This document shows, one piece after another, positions 8,366 to 15,644 of a DNA stretch of 64,000 nt. Source of the DNA: DASSKK01 sp035690495. Its GTDB lineage: Bacteria > Actinomycetota > Actinomycetes > Propionibacteriales > Nocardioidaceae. The stretch is from positions 124,001 to 188,000 of the forward strand of contig DASSKK010000081.1 in the NCBI GenBank assembly GCA_035690495.1, written 5' to 3'. The notes under the pieces were generated by a model. That model was not told the DNA's origin and ran no database searches. It saw only the letters and a program-made list of their open reading frames with translations. The first letter of the stretch is position 1; every line of letters starts with the position of its first letter. A program made the translations under genes and the position numbers.

Positions 8366-9805
8366 ATGTTCCGCAACACGATGCCGCGCTACGAAGTGCT
8401 CTCGGCTGACGCGATGGCGAAGCTGGACCAGGGGTGGCGCCGGCTGGTCACCGAGGTCGGTGTGGAGTTCGGCAGCGAGCGAGCGCTCGAGGAGTTCCGA
8501 GCGGCCGGACAGAAGGTCGAGGACGGCACGGTGTTCCTCGACCCCGACTTCGTGCTGGAGCAGGTGGCGCTGGCGCCGTCCGAGTTCGACGTGGCGGCCC
8601 GCAACCCCGACCACAGCATCCACATCGGCGGCGACGCGATGGCGTTCGGCGCCGTCTACGGTCCGCCGTTCGTGCGCGAGGGCGACGTACGCCGGGACGC
8701 GACCTTCGACGACTTCCGCCGGTTCACCCAGCTCTCGCAGTTCTACCCGGCGCTCGACTCGGCCGGCGGGGTCGTGTGCGAGCCCAACGACACGCCACTC
8801 GACTCACGCCACCTGGACATGACCCTGGCCCTGCAGACGCTGACCGACAAGGTCTACATGGGCAACGTCGTGTCCGGGGTCAACGCCCGCGACACCATCG
8901 CGATGAGCGAGATCCTCTTCGGCGGCCGGGACGCGATCGAGACCACGCCGGTGACGATCTCGCTGATCAACTGCAACTCGCCGCTGCGCTGGGACGACCG
9001 GATGCTGGACGCGCAGATCGAGTACAGCTCGGCGAACCAGCCCGTCGTGCTGACGCCGTTCCTGCTGATGGGGGCGATGTCGCCGGTGACGATCCCGGCC
9101 GCCCTGGTGCAGCAGATCGCCGAGGCCCTCTCGGGGATCGCACTGTCCCAGCTGATCCGGCCCGGATGCCCGGTGATCTTCGGGTCGTTCCTGTCCACCA
9201 TCGACATGCAGTCGGGGTCGCCGACGTTCGGGACGCCCGAGTCCGGCCTCGGTCTGCTGTGCACCGGCCAGATCGCCCGGCACTTCGGGCTGCCGTTCCG
9301 CTCCGGCGGCGCGCTCACGTCCTCGCAGGTGCCGGACGCGCAGGCCGGCTACGAGGCGATGATGACGATGCTGCCCACGTTCCTGGCCGGCGCGAACTGG
9401 GTGATGCACTCCGCCGGTTGGCTGGAGGGCGGCCTGGTCGCGGGGTTCGAGAAGTTCGTGATGGACATCGAGCTGCTGCAGATGCTGCAGGTCGAGTTCA
9501 CGCCGCTGGAGATCGACGAGGGGACACTCGCGTTCGAGGCCCACCAGGAGGTCGGGCACGGCGGTCACTTCCTCGGCGCTGCGCACACGATGGAGCGGTT
9601 CCGCACCTGCTTCTACCGGCCGATGCTGTCGTCCTCGCAGAACTACGAGCGCTGGATGAAGGGCGGCGCCGAGGACGCCGCGGCCCGGGCGACCACGATC
9701 TACCAGAAGGCGCTGGAGGAGTACCAGCCGCCGCCGCTGGATGACGGTGTCCGCGCCGAGCTGGAGGAGTACGTCGTACGCCGGCGGACCGAGCTCGGCG
9801 ACTGA
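8366..9805 (+). CDS. MttB-superfamily corrinoid methyltransferase without pyrrolysine (betaine-type)
   Basis: 479 residues, the full length of the trimethylamine methyltransferase (MttB) family. The frame has no internal TAG, so this is a non-pyrrolysine member like the glycine betaine (MtgB) and proline betaine (MtpB) enzymes of anaerobes. Typical blocks include GPPFVREGD, TDKVYMGNVVSGVNARD, INCNSPLRWDDRM, GTPESGLGLLCTGQIARH and AHQEVGHGGHFLGAAHTMERF. It transfers a methyl group from a quaternary or tertiary amine to the Co(I) corrinoid protein encoded divergently next door. The substrate cannot be read from sequence; the demethylation genes downstream favour a betaine. Start ATG has AAGGAGG at ideal spacing. 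Confidence 0.9.
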   Translation: MFRNTMPRYEVLSADAMAKLDQGWRRLVTEVGVEFGSERALEEFRAAGQKVEDGTVFLDPDFVLEQVALAPSEFDVAARNPDHSIHIGGDAMAFGAVYGPPFVREGDVRRDATFDDFRRFTQLSQFYPALDSAGGVVCEPNDTPLDSRHLDMTLALQTLTDKVYMGNVVSGVNARDTIAMSEILFGGRDAIETTPVTISLINCNSPLRWDDRMLDAQIEYSSANQPVVLTPFLLMGAMSPVTIPAALVQQIAEALSGIALSQLIRPGCPVIFGSFLSTIDMQSGSPTFGTPESGLGLLCTGQIARHFGLPFRSGGALTSSQVPDAQAGYEAMMTMLPTFLAGANWVMHSAGWLEGGLVAGFEKFVMDIELLQMLQVEFTPLEIDEGTLAFEAHQEVGHGGHFLGAAHTMERFRTCFYRPMLSSSQNYERWMKGGAEDAAARATTIYQKALEEYQPPPLDDGVRAELEEYVVRRRTELGD

Positions 9806-9822
9806 CCTGCTGCGTGTCGGCG

Positions 9823-10695
9823 CTAGCGGAAGACGACGGTACGTGTGCCGTGAAGCAGCACCCGGGTCTCGCAGTGCCAGCGCACCGCCCGGGAGAGCAC
9901 CTGGGCCTCCACGTCGCGGCCGGCGGCCGCCAGCTCGGTCGAGTCGAATCGGTGGTCGACGCGGACCACGTCCTGCTCGATGATCGGCCCCTCGTCGAGG
10001 TCCGCCGTCACGTAGTGCGCGGTCGCACCTATCAGCTTCACCCCGCGGTCGAAGGCCTGGTGATAGGGACGGGCGCCCTTGAAACTCGGCAGGAACGAGT
10101 GGTGGATGTTGATCGCCTTGCCCTCCAGGCGCTTGCAGGTGTCGTCGGACAGGATCTGCATGTAGCGCGCGAGCACCACCAGGTCGACGTCGAGCTCGTC
10201 GACCAGCGAGAGCAGCTTGGCCTCCGCCTCGGGCTTGGTGTCGCGCGTGACCGGGATGTGGTGGAAGTCCACGTCGTAGGACTCCACCAGCCGCGCGCAG
10301 TCGGGGTGGTTGGACACGACCCCGACGACGTCGATCTGCAGGGACTGGTTCGACCAGCGGAACAGCAGGTCGTTCAGGCAGTGGGTGAACTTCGAGACCA
10401 GGATCAGCGTGCGGTACGGCGCGGCCGCGTCCCACATCTCCCAGGCCATCGCGAATCGCTCGGCGACCGGTTCGAACGCGGTGCGCAGCACATCCAGCCC
10501 AAGGTGCGGGTCCGAGACGGCGAACCGCACCCTCATGAAGTAGCGGTCCTCCGCGAGGTCGTCGTACTGCTGGCTCTCCCAGATGTTGCCGCCGTTGACC
10601 ACGAGGAACTCGGACACCGCGTGCACGATGCCGGGCCGGTCCGGACAGGTCAGGCTCAGCACGTACGACGGATCGGTGCGGGGGGCGGTGCTCAC
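9823..10695 (-). CDS. purU: Formyltetrahydrofolate deformylase
   Basis: 290 residues from GTG 10695, which has GGAGG 4 bases upstream; a TTG 15 bases further out lies on the other side of that ribosome site and was rejected. An N-terminal ACT domain (residues 10-85, YVLSLTCPDRPGIVHAVSEFL) is followed by a formyltransferase-type catalytic domain with INIHHSFLPSFKGARPYHQA and GATAHYVTADLDEGPIIEQD, including the conserved Asn/His/Asp set. PurU hydrolyses 10-formyl-THF to formate and THF, returning folate when one-carbon units are in excess. Its place between the MttB-like gene and the dehydrogenase genes fits disposal of methyl carbon as formate. It converges on the MttB-like gene with 17 bp between stops. 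Confidence 0.93.
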   Translation of the reverse strand: MSTAPRTDPSYVLSLTCPDRPGIVHAVSEFLVVNGGNIWESQQYDDLAEDRYFMRVRFAVSDPHLGLDVLRTAFEPVAERFAMAWEMWDAAAPYRTLILVSKFTHCLNDLLFRWSNQSLQIDVVGVVSNHPDCARLVESYDVDFHHIPVTRDTKPEAEAKLLSLVDELDVDLVVLARYMQILSDDTCKRLEGKAINIHHSFLPSFKGARPYHQAFDRGVKLIGATAHYVTADLDEGPIIEQDVVRVDHRFDSTELAAAGRDVEAQVLSRAVRWHCETRVLLHGTRTVVFR

Positions 10696-10717
10696 GGGTC
10701 CTCCAGACAAGCGGCAA

Positions 10718-10757
10718 GTGTTGCGTCACGCAGTACACATTCTGTGATACGCAACAC
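10718..10757. promoter_or_regulatory. Inverted operator pair between purU and IclR2
   Basis: A perfect 9-bp inverted repeat, GTGTTGCGT at 10718-10726 and ACGCAACAC at 10749-10757, separated by 22 bases, lies in the 83-bp divergent region. The right half includes GTGATACGCAACAC (10744-10757), a 14-base exact match to the site at 12309-12322 before the dehydrogenase gene. This is likely the control region of both purU and the regulator. Confidence 0.55.
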
Positions 10758-10770
10758 CATCTGCGCTACG

Positions 10771-10787
10771 GTTGCGCGATGAGCAAC
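10771..10787. promoter_or_regulatory. GTTGC-N7-GCAAC dyad over the IclR2 start codon
   Basis: A perfect 5-7-5 dyad contains the ATG of the regulator (10779). The same perfect dyad covers the ATG of the MetF-like gene at 2513. Autoregulation by blocking early transcription is a possible meaning; the functional reading is inference. Confidence 0.4.
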
Positions 10788-11546
10788 GCATCGGGCGCCG
10801 GCGTGCAGTCCGTCGACCGCGCGCTGGGCATCCTGGAGATCCTGGCCCGTCGCGGCGAGGTCGGGGTGACCGACGTCGCCGGGGATCTCGGCGTGCACAA
10901 GAGTACGGCGTTCCGGCTGGTCGCCACTCTCGAGGCGCACGGACTCGTCGAGCAGACCGAGGACCGCGGCAAGTACCGCCTCGGCGTCGGGGTGCTACGG
11001 CTGGCGGGAGCCACCACCGCCCGGCTCGACGTGGTGACCGAGGCGCGCTCGCTGTGCCGCCGGCTGGCCGCCGACAGCGGGGAGACCGTGAACGTGGCGG
11101 TGCTCTCCGACCGGTCCGCGCTCTACCTCGACCAGGCAAGCGGCGGCTCGGCACTCCAGACGCACAACTGGGTGGGTCAGCACATTCCGCTGCACGCCAC
11201 GTCGAACGGCAAGGTGCTGCTGAGCGGGCTGGACGCGGCCGAGGTGGACCGGCACGTCGAGAAGCTGCCGGCGTACACCGAGCGGACCATCACCAGCCGT
11301 GCTGCGCTGCGCAAGGAGCTGGCGGCGGTGCGCGAGCGCGGCTACGCCGTGGCGGTCGACGAGCTCGAGGTCGGGCTCACCGCGCTGTCCGCGCCGGTGC
11401 GGAATGCGCACGGCGACGTGATCGCCTCGATCAGCGTGTCCGGGCCGTCCTTCCGGGTCACCGGGGCGCGCGTCGAGGAGCTGGTGCCGTTCGTCGTCGA
11501 GGCCGCCGACGAGGTCTCTCGACGGCTCGGCTGGGAGAGCGCTTGA
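10779..11546 (+). CDS. IclR family transcriptional regulator (second of two)
   Basis: 255 residues with the IclR layout: HTH (VQSVDRALGILEILARRGEVGVTDVAGDLGVHKSTAFRLVATLE, residues about 9-52) and effector domain (GETVNVAVLSDRSALYLDQ, HATSNGKVLLSG, GYAVAVDELEVGLTALSAPV, ISVSGPSFRV). It differs from the first IclR throughout, so it is not a recent duplicate. It is divergent from purU across a dyad-rich region. The same motif recurs at the MetF-like and FAD/GcvT genes, which suggests this protein controls the THF-linked part of the pathway. Confidence 0.92.
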   Translation: MSNASGAGVQSVDRALGILEILARRGEVGVTDVAGDLGVHKSTAFRLVATLEAHGLVEQTEDRGKYRLGVGVLRLAGATTARLDVVTEARSLCRRLAADSGETVNVAVLSDRSALYLDQASGGSALQTHNWVGQHIPLHATSNGKVLLSGLDAAEVDRHVEKLPAYTERTITSRAALRKELAAVRERGYAVAVDELEVGLTALSAPVRNAHGDVIASISVSGPSFRVTGARVEELVPFVVEAADEVSRRLGWESA

Positions 11547-11589
11547 CCGGACGCTGGCGGTCGAGTGCCGACAGGCGCAGACTGGCGAT

Positions 11590-12195
11590 GTGTTCGAGAG
11601 GTTCTCCGACAGCGCCCGACGGGTAATAGTCGTTGCCCAGGAGGAAGCTCGGCATCTGCACCACAACCACATCGGCACCGAGCATGTCCTTCTCGGCCTC
11701 CTTGCCCAGGACCACGATCGGGACCACGACGTCGCCGTGGCTGTGCTGCAGTCAGTCGGCGTCGAGCTCGCGGCCGTCCGTCAGGTCGTTGTGGAGATCG
11801 TGGGCCAGGGCAAGCAGGCGCCGACAGGTCACATCCCCTTCACGCCGAACGCCAAGAGGGTCCTCGAGCTGTCGTTGCGGGAAGCCCTGGATCTGGAGCA
11901 CGAAGACATCGACACAGAGCACCTTCTGCTGGGTCTCCTGGATGTGAGCGACAGCGTTGCCGGCGAGGCGCTCTCCCACCTGGGCGTCGACGCTGCCGAG
12001 GTGCGCGAACGCGTCCGAGGCGCCGCGCCGCCTGGGCGCGGGCCGTCACGGTTGCACGTCAAGCCGGAGTACGCCGAGCGACTCGCTCGGATCGAGAGCC
12101 TGCTGGTCGAGATCCTGGACCGGTTGCAGGCGATCGAGCACCGTCTCGACGACGGAGAGTCTGGTTCATCTGACTTTCCCGCGGCTGGGCGCTGA
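11590..12195 (+). CDS. Stand-alone Clp N-terminal domain protein
   Basis: 201 residues from GTG 11590. Two Clp-N repeats are visible: RVIVVAQEEARHLHHNHIGTEHVLLGLL (residues about 11-40) and RVLELSLREALDLEHEDIDTEHLLLGLLD (about 88-118). The C-terminal tail is Arg/Glu-rich and probably helical (EYAERLARIESLLVEILDRLQAIEHRL). There is no AAA+ domain, so it is not ClpC itself; such proteins may be adaptors or decoys for the Clp machine. It sits inside the one-carbon island between a regulator and its probable target, and its link to that pathway is unknown. Confidence 0.85.
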   Translation: MFERFSDSARRVIVVAQEEARHLHHNHIGTEHVLLGLLAQDHDRDHDVAVAVLQSVGVELAAVRQVVVEIVGQGKQAPTGHIPFTPNAKRVLELSLREALDLEHEDIDTEHLLLGLLDVSDSVAGEALSHLGVDAAEVRERVRGAAPPGRGPSRLHVKPEYAERLARIESLLVEILDRLQAIEHRLDDGESGSSDFPAAGR

Positions 12196-12241
12196 CCCTC
12201 CCGCGGGGCGGCGTCTACTTTCCCGCGGGTCGGCGGGTGGG
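12176..12241. repeat. Three tandem 22-bp units before the dehydrogenase gene
   Basis: Units begin at 12176, 12198 and 12220. Each carries TCCCGCGG near its start followed by a GGCG-rich half, with exactly 22-bp spacing of the CCCGCGG core (12178, 12200, 12222). The first overlaps the end of the Clp-N gene. Spacing of about two helical turns would suit cooperative protein binding. Confidence 0.5.
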
Positions 12242-12303
12242 GCTCCTTGACAGCCGTCGGTTGCGTGGCGGATGCTGGATCCGCGTTTCTCATTGCGAAG
12301 TGT

Positions 12304-12322
12304 GGTGCGTGATACGCAACAC
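12304..12322. promoter_or_regulatory. Operator-like dyad upstream of the FAD/GcvT dehydrogenase
   Basis: GGTGC-GTGATAC-GCAAC is the 5-7-5 motif with one mismatch, extended to ACAC. Bases 12309-12322 equal 10744-10757 exactly. It is 31 bases before the chosen ATG. A TTGACA at 12247-12252 upstream could be a -35 box, but no good -10 is at the right distance. Confidence 0.5.
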
Positions 12323-12352
12323 GACCACCAATCCAGGACGGCGGAGGGCGAG

Positions 12353-14869
12353 ATGGCAGAGGTTCCGGCTTCGGCACGCGTGGTGGTGATCGGCGCGGGC
12401 ATCGTGGGCAACTCGCTGGTGCACCACCTGGCCCGGCTGGGCTGGCGCGACATCGTCCAGATCGACAAGGGCCCGCTGCCCAACCCGGGCGGCTCCACGG
12501 GGCATGCCTCGAACTTCATCTTCCCGGTGGACCACTCCCGCGAGATCACCGACCTGACCCTGGACAGCGTGCGGCAGTACAAGGACATGGGGGTGTTCAC
12601 CGAGTCCGGCGGCTACGAGGTGGCGCGCACCGAGGAGCGGATGGAGGAGCTGCGCCGCAGGATGTCCTCGGCCAAGGCGTGGGGGATCGAGGCAGAGCTC
12701 GTCGGTCCGGAGCACGTGGTGGAACGGGTGCCGTTCCTGGATCCGGCGATGATCGTCGGCGCGTTCTGGACCCCGTCGGTGGGAGTGGTCGACTCGCTGC
12801 GCGCAGGCACGATCATGCGCGAGAAGGCCATCGAGGCAGGTGCGCTGACCGTCGTACCCACGGTCGAGGTCGTCGGCATGGACGTGCAGGGCGGAAGGAT
12901 CCGGGCCGTCAAGACGACGGGCGGGGACATCGCGACAGAGACAGTGGTGATCGCCTGCGGCGTGTGGAGCCCGAAGCTGGCGCGGATGGCCGGCGTGCAC
13001 ATCCCGCTGACCCCGGCGGTGCACCAGATGATCAGTGTCGGGCCGGTGCCCGTGCTCGCCGAGCGGGAGGGCGAGATCAGCTTCCCGATCGTCCGCGACG
13101 TCGACACGTTCTGCTACGAGCGCCAGCACGGCGCGGACATGGAGGTCGGCTCCTACGCGCACCGGCCGATCCTGCACGAACCGGAGGACATCCCGTCGAT
13201 CGAGCAGGCGAAGCTGTCGCCGACCGAGATGCCGTTCACGTCGGAGGACTTCGACCCGCAGCTGGAGCAGGCCTACGAGCTGATGCCGGCGCTGTTCGAC
13301 TCCGAAGGCGCGGAGATCCGCTACGCGATCAACGGGCTGCTGTCGCTGACGCCGGACGGATCGCCCATCCTCGGCGAGAGCCCGGAGGTGCGCGGGGTCT
13401 GGTCGGCCGCGGCGGTGTGGGTCAAGGAAGGCCCCGGCGTCGGCCGGGCGATGGCGGAGTGGATGACCGACGGCTCGCCCGAGATCGACCTCGGCGGGGC
13501 CGACATCGCCCGGTTCTACCCGCACCAGCAGACCCGCTCGCACGTGCGGGCCCGCACCAGCGAGGGCTTCAACAAGACCTACGGCATCGTGCACCCCGGC
13601 GAGCAATGGCTGTCCGACCGCGGCCAGCGGCTCGCACCCATGCATGCCCGCGAGCGCGAGCTCGGCGCGGTGTTCGTGGAGGGCGCCGGCTGGGAGCGGC
13701 CGATGTGGTACGAGTCGAATGCCGATCTGCTGGAGGAGTACGGCGAGAAGGTGCTGCCGCGCGAGCACGAGTGGGACTCGCGCTGGTGGTCGCCGATCAT
13801 CAACGCCGAGCACCTCGCGATGCGCGACCGCGCCGGTGTGGTGGACCTCTCGGCGTTCACGATCTTCGACGTCGTCGGACCCGGTGCCCTGGACGCCGTA
13901 CAACAGACCGTGGTCAGCCAGGCCGACGTCGCGCTCGGCCGGGTGGTCTACACGTCCGTGCTCGACGACCGCGGCGGCATCCGTGCCGACCTGACCGTGA
14001 TGCGCCTGGCCGACGACCACTTCCGGGTGGTCACCGGCGGCGGCCGCGGGATGGTCGACAAGATGTGGTTCACCGACCGCCTGCCCAAGGACGGCACGGC
14101 ATCGGTCGTGGACCTCACCTCGGCGTACACCACGCTGGGCCTTTGGGGGCCGAGAGCGCGCGACATCCTCTCGTCGCTGACCGGCGACGACGTCTCCCAC
14201 GAGGGCTTCAAGTTCGGCACCTGCCGGCCGATCGAGGTGGACTCCCTGATGCCGCTGGCGTCGCGGATCTCCTACGTCGGCGAGCTGGGCTGGGAGCTCT
14301 ACGTCCCGATCGAGCAGGGCGCGCGGCTGTGGGACATGGTGCTCGAGGCCGGCCGGTCACATGGCGCCGTGCCCGTCGGCATCGGCGTCTACAACGTCAC
14401 CGGGAGGCTGGAGAAGGGCTATCGCGCCTACGGCGCTGAGCTGGACTCCGAGCGCACGGTCGTCGAGGCGGGCATGATGCGACCCAAGGTCAAGTCCGCG
14501 CCGTTCGTCGGGCGGGAGGCCTACCTCGAGCAGCGGGAGAAGGCGCCGCAGAGCGTGCTGTGCACGATGACCGTCGACGACCACACGTCGCGCTCCGGGA
14601 CCAAGCGCTTCATGCTCGGCGGCGAGCCGGTCCTCAAGCGTGACGGCGGCGCCCTCGTCGACGGGAACGGGCGACGCCCCTATGTCACCTCCGCCGGCTC
14701 CGCGCCCTCATTGGGCAAGCACGTCCTGATGGCCTACCTGCCGCCCGAGCAGGCCGCCGTGGGCAGGGAGCTCGCGGTCGGCTACATGGAGGAGCTGTAC
14801 CCCGTCACGGTCGGGTCTGCCGACGCGACCCCGCTGTTCGACCCCGACAACGCACGGATCCGGAGCTGA
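12353..14869 (+). CDS. FAD-dependent dehydrogenase fused to GcvT domain (dimethylglycine/sarcosine dehydrogenase type)
   Basis: 838 residues from ATG 12353 behind GGCGGAGG; the frame is open further upstream, but that part would translate the operator. Residues 8-400 form a DAO-type FAD domain (VVVIGAGIVG at 10-19; PGGSTGHAS, where His51 matches the flavin-linking His of the family). Residues about 430-838 are an aminomethyltransferase (GcvT) domain with its C-terminal barrel (YTTLGLWGPRARDIL, ISYVGELGWELYVP, KGYRAYGAELDSERT). Such enzymes oxidise N-methyl groups of dimethylglycine or sarcosine and pass the carbon to THF as methylene-THF. The etfBA pair follows by 4 bp, so ETF is the likely electron acceptor. 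Substrate is inferred from context. Confidence 0.88.
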   Translation: MAEVPASARVVVIGAGIVGNSLVHHLARLGWRDIVQIDKGPLPNPGGSTGHASNFIFPVDHSREITDLTLDSVRQYKDMGVFTESGGYEVARTEERMEELRRRMSSAKAWGIEAELVGPEHVVERVPFLDPAMIVGAFWTPSVGVVDSLRAGTIMREKAIEAGALTVVPTVEVVGMDVQGGRIRAVKTTGGDIATETVVIACGVWSPKLARMAGVHIPLTPAVHQMISVGPVPVLAEREGEISFPIVRDVDTFCYERQHGADMEVGSYAHRPILHEPEDIPSIEQAKLSPTEMPFTSEDFDPQLEQAYELMPALFDSEGAEIRYAINGLLSLTPDGSPILGESPEVRGVWSAAAVWVKEGPGVGRAMAEWMTDGSPEIDLGGADIARFYPHQQTRSHVRARTSEGFNKTYGIVHPGEQWLSDRGQRLAPMHARERELGAVFVEGAGWERPMWYESNADLLEEYGEKVLPREHEWDSRWWSPIINAEHLAMRDRAGVVDLSAFTIFDVVGPGALDAVQQTVVSQADVALGRVVYTSVLDDRGGIRADLTVMRLADDHFRVVTGGGRGMVDKMWFTDRLPKDGTASVVDLTSAYTTLGLWGPRARDILSSLTGDDVSHEGFKFGTCRPIEVDSLMPLASRISYVGELGWELYVPIEQGARLWDMVLEAGRSHGAVPVGIGVYNVTGRLEKGYRAYGAELDSERTVVEAGMMRPKVKSAPFVGREAYLEQREKAPQSVLCTMTVDDHTSRSGTKRFMLGGEPVLKRDGGALVDGNGRRPYVTSAGSAPSLGKHVLMAYLPPEQAAVGRELAVGYMEELYPVTVGSADATPLFDPDNARIRS

Positions 14870-14873
14870 TCAC

Positions 14874-15644
14874 ATGGCACGCGTGCTGGTCTGCGTCAAA
14901 CGCGTCCCCGACACCGCCGGGGAGATCCTGCTCACCGACGACCAGTTGGACGTCGACGCCCGCTACGTCGGCTACACGGTCAGCCCGCACGAGAGCTGCG
15001 CCGTCGAGATGGCGGTGCGGATCGCGCAGGCCACCGACGGCGAGGCGACGGTGTTCACCCTGGGGCCCGCCGAGGCCGTCGAGCAGCTGCGCGACGCGCT
15101 CGCCGTCGGGTGTACGGCGGCCGTGCACGTCGAGGCGGACGGGCGCGCCTTCGGGCCCGCAGACGTGGCGCGGGAGGTCGCCGAGGTGGTGCGCCGGCAC
15201 TCGGACGCAGGCACGCCGTACGACCTGGTGGTGCTGGGCAACGACGCCGCGGACACCGGTGACTTCCAGGTCGGCATCCGGCTGGCGCACCTGCTCGGCT
15301 GGCCGGTGGTCACCGGCATCTCGACCGTCGAGGTGTCGGGGGAGACGCTGACGGCTCGAGGCGACGGGCCGGAGAGTACGGAGGTGTTCGAGATGCCGCT
15401 GCCGGCAGTGGTGACGGTGATGGAGGGCGGCGTGGAGCCGCGCTACCCCTCGATCCCGGGCCGGATGAAGGCCAAGCGGGTGCCGATCGAGACCGTGCAG
15501 CCGTCTGCCGAGCCCGTCGGCTCGGGCCGGGTCCGGCTCACCGTTCCGCCCGCACCGCCCAGCCAGGTGCAGGTGCTCGGGTCCGGACCGGAGGCTGCCC
15601 CGGCTGTGGTGGACCTGCTCGAGAAGCTGGGAGTGACCCGATGA
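14874..15644 (+). CDS. etfB: Electron transfer flavoprotein beta subunit
   Basis: 256 residues with the ETF-beta opening ARVLVCVKRVPDTAGEILL, the central YTVSPHESCAVEMAVRI and YDLVVLGNDAADTGDFQVGIRLAHLLGWPVVTG, and the closing RYPSIPGRMKAKRVPIET. It starts 4 bp after the dehydrogenase stop and its stop overlaps the etfA start. The dedicated position suggests this ETF takes electrons from the upstream FAD/GcvT enzyme. No ETF-quinone oxidoreductase is in the window, so the route to the respiratory chain lies elsewhere. Confidence 0.92.
   Translation: MARVLVCVKRVPDTAGEILLTDDQLDVDARYVGYTVSPHESCAVEMAVRIAQATDGEATVFTLGPAEAVEQLRDALAVGCTAAVHVEADGRAFGPADVAREVAEVVRRHSDAGTPYDLVVLGNDAADTGDFQVGIRLAHLLGWPVVTGISTVEVSGETLTARGDGPESTEVFEMPLPAVVTVMEGGVEPRYPSIPGRMKAKRVPIETVQPSAEPVGSGRVRLTVPPAPPSQVQVLGSGPEAAPAVVDLLEKLGVTR

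Noticed and set aside
8366..9805. Pyrrolysine-type MttB
   Set aside because: No in-frame TAG in the full-length frame and no pyl genes in the window.
12196..12352. Glycine or cobalamin riboswitch before the dehydrogenase
   Set aside because: No recognisable aptamer core; the region is explained better by tandem repeats and a protein operator.
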